A DNA stretch of 19,572 bases from assembly GCA_023261915.1 (NCBI GenBank), contig JALRFT010000098.1, positions 1 to 19,572 of the forward strand, in the 5' to 3' direction. This document shows, in pieces, positions 1 to 7,054 of this stretch (position 1 is its first letter; each line of letters opens with the position of its first letter). The notes under the pieces were generated by a model. It was not told the DNA's origin, searched no databases, and saw only the letters and a program-made list of their open reading frames with translations. The stretch is from Acidimicrobiales bacterium (GTDB taxonomy: Bacteria > Actinomycetota > Acidimicrobiia > Acidimicrobiales > Acidimicrobilacustridaceae). The position numbers and the translations under genes are program-made.

Positions 1-1079
1 TAGCGGGCCTTCATGTCCTGAAGCAGGTTGAGAATCTGGGCCTGGACGGACACGTCAAGGGCCGAGACTGGCTCGTCGCAGATGATGACTTTGGGATCTA
101 GGACGAGTGCCCGGGCGATGCATATGCGCTGACACTGGCCACCCGAGAACTCATGGGGGCGACGGGCCATGGCGGTGTCAGGGTCGAGTCCAACGTCGCT
201 GAGGACCCGCCGCACGATCGCCTCGTGCTCGACCCGTACGTCGGCCATGGCTGCGAAGTCCCGTCGGCCTTCCGGAAGCAGGGTGCAGATCAGCGCAACG
301 ATGGCTCCGGCCGCACTGATGCCCCATGCCACAACCGAAAGCGGTGTTCCCGCTCCCGTTGCCCCGAGCACCGCCAACACGAGTTGCACGATGGCCAGGG
401 CCCCCGCCGCTCGGCGAGCGGTTGGTACCCGATCACGGATCAGGTTGCCCGCCCCCCACATGAGGGGACCAAACACGAGCGCTGACATCATGAGGGTGCC
501 ACCGGTAGGGGCAATGGCCTCCCATGCGCCCCGAAGACCGAAGGACTCGTTGTTGGCTAGGTAGGGAAGGACCGCACCGAGAAGCCACAGCGCCACGACG
601 GACGCACCACCGGCGAAGGCAACGATGGCCGCCAGGTGCATCACCTTGGTGGCGAGGGAGATCAATCGTCCGGGCGGATGCTGCTCGGATGCCCAGATCC
701 GCAGGGGTTCGGCCACGATGTCGCCGACTCGCCGGCGGGGGTTCAGCGACGAGATCGGATCCTGAAAGATCATCTGCAGATCAGGGCGAACCCGCCGCAG
801 GTCAGTGCCACTCAGCTCGGTGAGATCCTCATTGTCGAAAAGCACAGCGCCCGAGGTTGGTCGGGGCAGTTGCATGATGGCCTTACCGGTGGTCGACTTT
901 CCGCAGCCGGACTCGCCGACCAACCCCAGCGTCTCACCGGCGCGCACGTCGAGACTGATGTCTGACACGGCATGGACCTTGGCGCCGCTGCGACCGACGG
1001 GGAATTCCACGACGAGGTGCTCGGCCCGCAACAGGGTCTCTCCGGGCGTCCGCAGGTGGGCGTCACCGCTGCCAGCCAT
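1..1079 (-). CDS. Oligopeptide ABC transporter ATP-binding protein (OppF-like) with a four-helix membrane insert; 3' end cut by window edge
   Basis: This is the second ATPase of a peptide-type ABC importer. It would hydrolyse ATP on the cytoplasmic face together with the OppD-like partner. The frame is open from ATG at 1079 to the window edge (359 codons, no stop), so the C-terminus is missing. Visible motifs are Walker A GESGCGKS (55-62), Q-loop FQDP (105-108), signature FSGGQCQR (311-318), Walker B VIICDEP (331-337) and the D-loop SALD. In related OppF proteins about 55 residues separate FQDP from FSGGQ; here there are about 202. The extra residues (about 133-280) contain four hydrophobic stretches, near 146-170, 189-211, 224-243 and 246-268, with Arg/Lys-rich flanks on the sides predicted cytoplasmic. 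The start overlaps the OppD stop by one base (TGATG) and has AGGAGA six bases upstream. The ATPase identity is secure. The role of the insert is unknown. Confidence 0.93.
   Translation of the reverse strand, partial: MAGSGDAHLRTPGETLLRAEHLVVEFPVGRSGAKVHAVSDISLDVRAGETLGLVGESGCGKSTTGKAIMQLPRPTSGAVLFDNEDLTELSGTDLRRVRPDLQMIFQDPISSLNPRRRVGDIVAEPLRIWASEQHPPGRLISLATKVMHLAAIVAFAGGASVVALWLLGAVLPYLANNESFGLRGAWEAIAPTGGTLMMSALVFGPLMWGAGNLIRDRVPTARRAAGALAIVQLVLAVLGATGAGTPLSVVAWGISAAGAIVALICTLLPEGRRDFAAMADVRVEHEAIVRRVLSDVGLDPDTAMARRPHEFSGGQCQRICIARALVLDPKVIICDEPVSALDVSVQAQILNLLQDMKAR
240..683 (-). other. In-frame membrane-segment insert within the OppF-like nucleotide-binding domain
   Basis: These bases encode approximately residues 133-280 of the OppF-like ATPase. 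The left flank (EPLRIW) and right flank (RRVLSDVGL, then RRPHEFSGG) match the normal family path on either side of the insert. The inserted part holds four hydrophobic stretches of about 20-25 residues. Charged loops fit a topology with both ends inside: RDRVPTARR between helices 2 and 3, and EGRRDF after helix 4. An even number of helices would leave both halves of the ATPase in the cytoplasm. The boundaries are approximate because they come from comparison with remembered family sequences. I do not recognise the inserted domain. Confidence 0.85.
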
Positions 1080-2233
1080 CACACGTCTCCTGTCTCATGC
1101 CAGGCGCTGGGATCGACCGTCACCTCGGCGTCGTCGAGCACACCCTCGGGCTGTTCCAACGTCGAGGGGGACGGGGCGCTCCCGAGACGGGACCGTATTT
1201 CGAGGTTCTCTTCAGACCCCACGGGGAACCAGCAGCGGTAGAGGTGGCCGGGGGTGTCCTCGACTAGCGGCGGCTCCTCGGCGTAGCAGCGGTCTTGGGC
1301 GTAGGAACAGCGAGGTGCGAAATTGCAGCCGGTGGGAGGGTTGACCAGGTCCGGAGGCCGACCGCCGATAGCCAGAAGCCGTGTGTGGCTCGGTTGGTCG
1401 ATCTTGGGGATCGAGCCGAGAAGGGCCTCCGTGTAGGGCATGCGCACGTTGGCGAACAGGTCGGCGGTAGGAGCCTGCTCCACGACCTTCCCGCCGTACA
1501 TGACCGCAATCTCATCGGTCCGGCCGGCAACGACTCCGAGATCATGGGTCACGAGGACCATGGCCATGTGTCGTTCGGCCTGCTGTTCGTTGAGCAGATC
1601 AAGGATCTGGGCCTGAACCGTGACGTCGAGGGCGGTCGTCGGCTCGTCGGCCATTAAGAGCCGTGGGCCACAGGCGAGGGCGATGGCAATGGTGATGCGC
1701 TGCCGCATACCCCCTGAAAGTTGATGGGGGTACTCGCGCATCCGCTGCGCCGGTTCGGGAATTCCGACCGAAGACAAGAGGGCGATTCCGGTCTCCTCGG
1801 CCTGAGACTTGGACATGTTGAGGTGAAGCCGCAGCGACTCAGTGATCTGACGACCGATACGCACCACCGGGTTCAACGAGGTCATGGGGTCCTGAAAGAC
1901 CATGGCCATTTCGGCTCCCCACAGGGGACGCATCTCATCGGGTCCGAAATCGATGATTTCCCGGCCTTCGTAGCGGATGCTGCCAGTGCGGATGGTGTTC
2001 GACCGGGGGAGTAGCCCCATGATCGATCGGGAGAGCACGGTCTTACCCGAGCCCGATTCACCCACGATCCCAATGGTGCGTCCCCGCTCAAGGGTGAGCG
2101 AGACCCCGTCCACGGCGCGAACGAGCCCTCGAGGCGTGCGGAACTGGGTGCGGAGATCCGCCACTTCGAGGAGCGGACCCCCTTGGTTGCCCTCCGCACT
2201 CGGCAGTGTCTTGGTCGCAGCCCCCCGTCTCAC
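1079..2233 (-). CDS. Oligopeptide/dipeptide ABC transporter ATP-binding protein (OppD/DppD-like)
   Basis: This is the first ATPase of the importer, 384 residues from a GTG start at 2233. It shows Walker A GESGSGKT (58-65), Q-loop FQDP (Q104), signature LSGGMRQR (162-169), Walker B LLMADEP with D186/E187, and the switch His in VTHDLG (H210). Near the C-terminus is the cysteine pattern typical of OppD/DppD (C303, C309, C316, plus C334), known in some relatives to bind an iron-sulfur cluster. The start was chosen because GTG overlaps the upstream permease stop (GTGA) and AAGGAG lies eight bases upstream. A longer reading frame begins at 2341 but runs well into the permease gene. The long acidic C-terminal tail after the cysteines is less typical. 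Substrate specificity cannot be read from this subunit. Confidence 0.95.
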   Translation of the reverse strand: MRRGAATKTLPSAEGNQGGPLLEVADLRTQFRTPRGLVRAVDGVSLTLERGRTIGIVGESGSGKTVLSRSIMGLLPRSNTIRTGSIRYEGREIIDFGPDEMRPLWGAEMAMVFQDPMTSLNPVVRIGRQITESLRLHLNMSKSQAEETGIALLSSVGIPEPAQRMREYPHQLSGGMRQRITIAIALACGPRLLMADEPTTALDVTVQAQILDLLNEQQAERHMAMVLVTHDLGVVAGRTDEIAVMYGGKVVEQAPTADLFANVRMPYTEALLGSIPKIDQPSHTRLLAIGGRPPDLVNPPTGCNFAPRCSYAQDRCYAEEPPLVEDTPGHLYRCWFPVGSEENLEIRSRLGSAPSPSTLEQPEGVLDDAEVTVDPSAWHETGDV

Positions 2234-3195
2234 AGCGAGCTCTCCTTGATGCTGAAGTACTCGCGGAGGCGGTCGCCGAGGAGGTTGAGTGAGATGAGGA
2301 GCAGGACGAGGACGAAAATGGGGACGCCAGGAACCCACCACTTGCCTTGCTCGAGTTGTGGTTGACCCTGAGAGATCATCCCGCCGAGAGAAGCCTGGGG
2401 CGGCTCGACTGACTGGCCGAGATAGGCGAGGGCGCCTTCGGCCGCAATGGCGACAGCGATGGCGAGGGGGATGAAGGGGAGGATGGCGAGAAAGACGTTC
2501 GGCAGTAATTCTTTAGTGATCACTCGCAGGTGGCTGGCCCCGAGGGTGCGAGCTGCGAGCACGAACTCCCGCTGACTGAAAGTCAGGGTGTTGGCCCGGA
2601 CGAGTCGGGCAATGGTCGGGATCGCCACCACGGTGAGAGCGATCGTTGAGTTCACGACGCCTTTGCCGCGGATGGCCACAATCACAAGAGCCAGCAACAA
2701 CGCCGGGAACGCCAAGAGCACGTCCATCGAGGCCATGGTGGCCGTGTCGACTCCCCGTCGGAAGTAGCCGGAGATCAGCCCGAGCGATCCGCCGATGAGG
2801 ACTCCGATGGTGATCGAGGCGAAGCCGACCACGAGCGCCACGCGGGAGCCGAAGATGACCCGGGCCAACTGGTCACGGCCAAGAGAGTCGGTGCCGAGGA
2901 CGGCCATGCTCCCGTCTACCCGGTAGGAGAAGGGAGGGAGGCTCTGCTCGAGACGGGCGTTGGCCCCCCGAGGCTGTTCATTGGGATCGGCGAGTGGAAG
3001 CCAGTCGGCGAAGATGGCCAAGAAGGCAATGAGCCCAATGAACCCGATGGCGATCCAGAACGGCAGCCCCAACTTCCGCTTGGCGAGGGCGGCGGCAGCC
3101 TCAGGGTCACCCTGAGCCTTCAGCTCGCTGCCGATGATGGAGGCGTGCTCTTGTTCGATGACTCCCACCTCGGCGGCGAGGTTGTTCACCCCCAT
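2230..3195 (-). CDS. Oligopeptide/dipeptide ABC transporter permease (OppC/DppC-like)
   Basis: This is an inner-membrane permease subunit of 321 residues from ATG at 3195. A cytoplasmic N-terminal stretch precedes the first membrane segment (LPFWIAIGFIGLIAFLAIF). An extracytoplasmic segment ends in SMAVLGTDSLGRDQLARVIFG, a sequence characteristic of DppC-type permeases. Five more hydrophobic segments follow, with the EAA loop REFVLAARTLGAS that contacts the ATPases. The start at 3195 has GAGAGG five bases upstream. An in-frame ATG at 3258 would add 21 residues and overlap the upstream permease gene by 20 bases, but no ribosome binding site is visible there. The gene lies 43 bases after the OppB-like gene and overlaps the OppD start by three bases. 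Confidence 0.94.
   Translation of the reverse strand: MGVNNLAAEVGVIEQEHASIIGSELKAQGDPEAAAALAKRKLGLPFWIAIGFIGLIAFLAIFADWLPLADPNEQPRGANARLEQSLPPFSYRVDGSMAVLGTDSLGRDQLARVIFGSRVALVVGFASITIGVLIGGSLGLISGYFRRGVDTATMASMDVLLAFPALLLALVIVAIRGKGVVNSTIALTVVAIPTIARLVRANTLTFSQREFVLAARTLGASHLRVITKELLPNVFLAILPFIPLAIAVAIAAEGALAYLGQSVEPPQASLGGMISQGQPQLEQGKWWVPGVPIFVLVLLLISLNLLGDRLREYFSIKESSL
2242..2247 (-). promoter_or_regulatory. Ribosome binding site AAGGAG deciding the OppD start
   Basis: AAGGAG sits eight bases upstream of the GTG at 2233, inside the last codons of the permease gene. With the GTGA overlap it fixes the ATPase start and indicates translational coupling to the permease. Confidence 0.75.
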
Positions 3196-3238
3196 GAGCG
3201 CCTCTCGGTCACCGAGTGGCCCTGGTTCGGGTCCGGAG

Positions 3239-4225
3239 TTAGGCGGCAGCACGGGCATGGCGAATCCGGGGGTCGAGGAAGGCGTACAGAAGATCGACGA
3301 GGAAGTTGATGAGGACGTAGGCAGTGGCAATCACGAGGACTGCCCCTTGCAGCGGGATGGCATCGCGCTGATTGATGGACTGCACCACGTACAGACCCAT
3401 GCCGTTGATGGCGAAGATGGCCTCAATGATGATCGTTCCGCCGATGAGGCGGCCCATGTTGATGCCGGCCACGGTCGCCAACGAGAACGTTGATGGACGG
3501 AAGGCATGCCGCCGCATGATCTGCTTGGGGGGAAGACCTTTGGCCCTCGCCATCGTGACGTAGTCCTCCTGCAGGGTGGCCACCATGTCGTTGCGCAGGA
3601 GCCGGGCGTAGATGGCGAGTTCAGCCAGTGCCAGACAGATCGCCGGCAGCAGAAGCAGGTAGAGGTTGTTGCCAAGGTTCGACAACTGGGCTGGCACATC
3701 GGGCATCAGCCACTCAATGTTCACGTCCTGGGCCGTGACGCTAAATATCGGCACCGTCACGGCGAACAGCAGGATCAGGACGAACGCCACGACGTAGTTG
3801 GGGACAGAGATCGCCATTCCGGCGATTGCCGAAGACGCCCGGTCAATCAGGCCTCCAGGTTTTCGGGCCGACGACATGCCCAGCAACAGACCCACCGTCA
3901 GAGCGATGGCCTGGGAATAGACCACGAGGAAAAGGGTCACCGGTAATTTGTCAGCCAGTGACTCGCTGACGGGCACACCATTGAGGCCTGATACTCCGAG
4001 ATTTCTATCGACCACCAGCTCCTTGAGCCAGCGTCCGTACTGAACCGGGATGGGGTCGTCGAGGCCGAACTCACTTCGAAGCGCTTCGCGCTGTTCGTTG
4101 GAACACCCCAGTCCGCAGCGGACGTCGACCACGTCGCCTTCCAGCTGATCGAGCATGAGGAAGGTCAGGAAACTCACAACGAGGAGAACGAAGACGAGTT
4201 GGAGAACCTTCTTTGCTACAAACAC
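3239..4225 (-). CDS. Oligopeptide/dipeptide ABC transporter permease (OppB/DppB-like)
   Basis: This is the partner permease, 328 residues from a GTG at 4225. The N-terminus VFVAKKVLQLVFVLLVVSF matches the usual DppB beginning, a short basic stretch then the first helix. Around residues 50-75 is the conserved LRSEFGLDDPIPVQYGRWL segment. Later come further membrane helices and the EAA loop DYVTMARAKGLPP, then the standard ending LLYAFLDPRIR. The longer start (GTG at 4273) lies inside the arm of a strong hairpin and would add 16 atypical residues, so I prefer 4225, with GGAAGG ten bases upstream. It is second in the operon, after the binding-protein gene and the hairpin. Confidence 0.94.
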   Translation of the reverse strand: MFVAKKVLQLVFVLLVVSFLTFLMLDQLEGDVVDVRCGLGCSNEQREALRSEFGLDDPIPVQYGRWLKELVVDRNLGVSGLNGVPVSESLADKLPVTLFLVVYSQAIALTVGLLLGMSSARKPGGLIDRASSAIAGMAISVPNYVVAFVLILLFAVTVPIFSVTAQDVNIEWLMPDVPAQLSNLGNNLYLLLLPAICLALAELAIYARLLRNDMVATLQEDYVTMARAKGLPPKQIMRRHAFRPSTFSLATVAGINMGRLIGGTIIIEAIFAINGMGLYVVQSINQRDAIPLQGAVLVIATAYVLINFLVDLLYAFLDPRIRHARAAA

Positions 4226-4268
4226 CGAGCCCTGACCTTCCAGCCGGTCACCTGCAAGAGACGTGTCT

Positions 4269-4310
4269 AGCACCCCGGGGATGCGCCCGAAGGCGCCGCC
4301 CCGGGGTGCT
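4269..4310 (-). terminator. Strong intercistronic hairpin between binding-protein and permease genes
   Basis: The arms 4269-4280 (AGCACCCCGGGG) and 4299-4310 (CCCCGGGGTGCT) form a perfect 12-base-pair stem. A nested 5-base-pair stem (GCGCC/GGCGC, 4283-4287 with 4292-4296) lies inside it, closed by a four-base loop. It begins six bases after the binding-protein stop. No T-rich tract follows in the direction of transcription, so complete termination is not indicated. Partial termination or mRNA protection, giving more binding protein than permease, is the likely role by analogy with other binding-protein operons. Confidence 0.7.
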
Positions 4311-4315
4311 CAACG

Positions 4316-6022
4316 TCAGTTCGCCAGCCACACCCCGGTCAGTCGGGTCACCCCACCGAAGGATCCGACGCCACCGATCGGGTAGGCCCGGCCTCCACTC
4401 GGGAGCTTCTCCTGGAGGATGCCGCGGACATTGTTGTTCGCCGCAACGGCCCAGATGGTGTGGTTGAGCCAGATGTAGGGAAGCACCTCGTTCATCCGCT
4501 TCTGGAGATCGGCGTAGGCCTGCTTGCGGACCTCGGGATCCGAACTCTGGCGACCCTTGTTCAACGCAGCGTCGATCTGGGCGTCATTGAGGTTCGGGAA
4601 GTTCAGGATGTTCGGCTTCCCTTCGCCGCTCCACCACCAGATGTAGTCCACATCGGGATCGGGGGCGCCGAGCTGACGCCACAGGTTGGCGTCAAACTCA
4701 CCGGTCAGCGCCGTGGGGATGAAGGCCGCCTGGTCCACCGTCTTGATGGTCACGTTGATCCCGGCCTGGGCCCACTGCTGCTGGAGCAACTCGACGGAAC
4801 GCTGGCTCTCGGGCGTTGGCGTCGTGGCCAGCGTGAAACTGACCTCTCCGGAAGTCGTGGGGTCAGCCTTGTACTCGTCGATGAGCGCCTTGGCCTTGGC
4901 GACGTCGTACGCCGGGTAGCCGGTCTCCACCCGGTACTTCGTGCCCGGGCTGAACACGTTGTTGGCAACCACGGCTACGCCGGCGTTGATGACCTCGTTG
5001 TAGGTCTCGGTATCCGTGGCGTAAGCCAGGGCCTGCCGCACACGAATGTCATTAAGCGGAGCCTTGTCGAGGTTCAGGAGGATGAAGGACTCTTCGGATT
5101 CGCCCCGGTCCTCCACCAACTGCAACTCACCCGCTTGAGCGGCCGTGCGCAGTTCAGCAATGACCTCGGGAGCATTGGTGTGCATCATCTGCAGCTCGCC
5201 GGTGGTCAGCGCATCCTGACGGGTGCGGACGGCGGGGATCGGTCGGAAGGTGACCTGGTCGAGGTAGGGGAGCCCCTCCTGCCAGTAGCTGGTGTTCTTC
5301 TCACCCACCCAGCTCTGGTTCGGGGTCCAAGAAACGAACTTGAACGGCCCGGTACCGACCGGGGCACGCTGGCCGGCTTCTGACGTCGCCGGGTCGGTCA
5401 TCGACGGAGCGACCACGTATCCGATCTGGCCAGTCAATCCTGAGGGGAAAGCCGCCCACGGGCTGCTCATGGCCACCTCGACGGTCAGGTCGTCGACGAT
5501 GGTCACGCCGGTGACCGGACCGAGGGCCGAACCGGTGAGGGCGGAGGCCTTATAGGCATCGAGGCTCGACTTCACCGCTGCGGAGGTCAGCGGGGTGCCG
5601 TCGTGGAAGGTGACTCCTGAGCGGACCTTGATCTGCCAGCTCGTGAAATCAGCGTTCGGGGTGATGGACTCGGCCAGGTAGGGCTGGGGTTCACCGGCGT
5701 CGTTGAGGACGGCGAGGGTGTCAAAGACGGCCTGGGCGACCATGTGGCCCGAGATGGCGAAACGGTTCACCGTCGGGTTGAACCCGTCGCTCTCTGCCTC
5801 AAGGCCGTAGGTCACCGATCCACCGGACTTCGGCTCGCCTTCGGGGGCGATGGTGAAGTCCGTGGCGCCAACGCCTTGGCTGGTTGGGCTGGACGACTGG
5901 TTGTCCGATGCGCTCGAGCAACTGGCGACCAACAGCGCAGCCACGGCGAGCGTGAGCCCGGCCTTGGCGGCGGTGGTGAACCAGCCTGAGCGGCCGGAGA
6001 TGGCGTACTCGGTTCCTGACAC
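4316..6022 (-). CDS. Peptide-type ABC transporter substrate-binding lipoprotein (SBP_bac_5 family)
   Basis: This is the extracytoplasmic solute receptor of the importer, 568 residues from GTG at 6022. A basic N-terminal stretch is followed by a hydrophobic segment and the lipobox LVASC, so Cys35 is the expected lipidated residue. A Ser/Asn-rich linker follows. The mature part has family 5 landmarks: GGSVTYGLEAE near the start, WQIKVRSGVTFHDGTPLTS, VGTGPFKFVSW, LNDIRVRQALAYATD, and a C-terminal YIWLNHTIWAVA. The start is chosen because AGAGGGGG lies eight bases upstream; a reading frame 24 codons longer has no such site. As the first gene it sets operon expression. Family members bind peptides, nickel, sugars or opines, so the substrate remains open. 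Confidence 0.95.
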   Translation of the reverse strand: MSGTEYAISGRSGWFTTAAKAGLTLAVAALLVASCSSASDNQSSSPTSQGVGATDFTIAPEGEPKSGGSVTYGLEAESDGFNPTVNRFAISGHMVAQAVFDTLAVLNDAGEPQPYLAESITPNADFTSWQIKVRSGVTFHDGTPLTSAAVKSSLDAYKASALTGSALGPVTGVTIVDDLTVEVAMSSPWAAFPSGLTGQIGYVVAPSMTDPATSEAGQRAPVGTGPFKFVSWTPNQSWVGEKNTSYWQEGLPYLDQVTFRPIPAVRTRQDALTTGELQMMHTNAPEVIAELRTAAQAGELQLVEDRGESEESFILLNLDKAPLNDIRVRQALAYATDTETYNEVINAGVAVVANNVFSPGTKYRVETGYPAYDVAKAKALIDEYKADPTTSGEVSFTLATTPTPESQRSVELLQQQWAQAGINVTIKTVDQAAFIPTALTGEFDANLWRQLGAPDPDVDYIWWWSGEGKPNILNFPNLNDAQIDAALNKGRQSSDPEVRKQAYADLQKRMNEVLPYIWLNHTIWAVAANNNVRGILQEKLPSGGRAYPIGGVGSFGGVTRLTGVWLAN

Positions 6023-6030
6023 GACAATGT

Positions 6031-6038
6031 CCCCCTCT
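6031..6038 (-). promoter_or_regulatory. Ribosome binding site AGAGGGGG of the binding-protein gene
   Basis: AGAGGGGG ends eight bases before the GTG at 6022 and decides that start over the longer in-frame alternative at 6094. Confidence 0.7.
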
Positions 6039-6198
6039 AGTCGCTTGGCGAGGTGGAGGCCCCTCCCCGCGCCGGCAAGTGTGCCACAGGACACGTCGGC
6101 TCGCTGCCCCTCCCGTCCAAACTGTCACGAGATTGCCGCATGGCCGTTTTGAGACGAGTCTGGGGCGCCTCATCCCGGGGTGTCAGCGGGGCCTTGGG

Positions 6199-6204
6199 TA
6201 TGCT
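6199..6204 (+). promoter_or_regulatory. Candidate -10 element TATGCT for the methyltransferase gene
   Basis: TATGCT lies about 43 bases before the ATG at 6248, in the 225-base divergent region between the transporter operon and the methyltransferase. No convincing -35 hexamer is seen at standard spacing. The transcript would have a short leader carrying the AAGGAG site at 6237-6242. I see no clear promoter for the opposite (transporter) direction in this gap. Confidence 0.4.
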
Positions 6205-6247
6205 CCCGCCCCATCCGGTGTCTCTCCGACCCCGGCAAGGAGCAGCG

Positions 6248-7021
6248 ATGTCAGGCCATAACCAGCCATCCGGGGCCAGTGGGTCCTCCTTCAACGAGGT
6301 CTTCGAGGGGGTCGCCGACGTTGAGGGATGGATGACCCGGGCCCAGGCTGGACGACTCTGGGACGCCGCCAGTCGCCTGCACTCCGGTGACTCCATTGTT
6401 GAGATCGGCAGTTTCCACGGCCGCTCGGCCATCGTGTTGGCGACCGCCGCCCGTACCGGCGTGGCAGTCACCACTATTGACCCCCACGCCGGCAACGATC
6501 GGGGGCCTCAGGAGATCGAGGGCTTCGTCGACGAGGCTGAGCAGGACCACCGGCAATTCCTCGCCAATCTGCAACGGGCCGGGGTGGACCAGCGCATCAA
6601 CCACCTCCGTCAGTTCTCCCACGACGCTCACGCTGGGGTGAGCGGTGACATCACCCTCCTGTACATCGACGGAGCCCATCGATTCGCTCCGGCACGAGAG
6701 GACATCGTGAGTTGGGGACGGCGGGTCTCCTACGGCGGAACGCTTCTCGTCCACGACTCCTTTTCTTCCATAGGGGTCACGTTGGCGCTGCTCGCCACCA
6801 CCATGATCAACGGAAGGTTTCTCTATCTCGGCCGCTCCGGATCGCTCGCCGAATTTCGTCGCGTTGATCTCACCAGTGGCCAGCGGGTCACGAACATCCT
6901 CAAGCACCTCGGACAGTTGCCGTGGTTCGTTCGTAACGTGATGGTCAAGGTGCTCATCACGTTGAAGTTGGGGAAGGTGGCAAGGATTTTCGGGAGTGAC
7001 GGCAAGACCTGGCCCTACTGA
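6248..7021 (+). CDS. Class I SAM-dependent methyltransferase (Methyltransf_24-like)
   Basis: This is a predicted soluble methyltransferase of 257 residues. Motif I is VEIGSFHGRS (51-60), followed by TTIDPHAGND with acidic D78 expected to hold the ribose of S-adenosylmethionine. Further on come ITLLYIDGAHRF and GGTLLVHDSF, the pattern of the Methyltransf_24 group seen in sugar and natural-product modification enzymes. The C-terminal 45 residues are basic and partly hydrophobic (FVRNVMVKVLITLKLGK), which may form an amphipathic or membrane-contact helix. ATG at 6248 is preceded by AAGGAG with a five-base gap. An upstream in-frame start at 6053 lacks such support and would overlap promoter sequence. 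The acceptor substrate is unknown, and the neighbours do not point to one. Confidence 0.88.
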   Translation: MSGHNQPSGASGSSFNEVFEGVADVEGWMTRAQAGRLWDAASRLHSGDSIVEIGSFHGRSAIVLATAARTGVAVTTIDPHAGNDRGPQEIEGFVDEAEQDHRQFLANLQRAGVDQRINHLRQFSHDAHAGVSGDITLLYIDGAHRFAPAREDIVSWGRRVSYGGTLLVHDSFSSIGVTLALLATTMINGRFLYLGRSGSLAEFRRVDLTSGQRVTNILKHLGQLPWFVRNVMVKVLITLKLGKVARIFGSDGKTWPY

Positions 7022-7042
7022 ACCGATTTGCAGCCGCCCGTG

Positions 7043-7048
7043 CATACT
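7043..7048 (+). promoter_or_regulatory. Candidate -10 element CATACT, six bases before a leaderless start
   Basis: CATACT ends six bases before the ATG at 7055, the same geometry as several stronger TANNNT elements in this window. It matches the second and last conserved positions only, so it is the weaker kind of match. Confidence 0.4.
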
Positions 7049-7054
7049 GGGCAG

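Noticed and set aside
1..1079. Reading the left end as two broken ATPase fragments around a separate membrane-protein gene
   Set aside because: The frame is continuous from ATG 1079 to the edge with no stop, and no internal start with a ribosome binding site was noticed near the insert borders.
6075..6095. Imperfect dyad GTGTGCCACAGGACAC upstream of the transporter operon as an operator
   Set aside because: The arms are only four bases long and no regulator gene is nearby, so chance is the simplest explanation.
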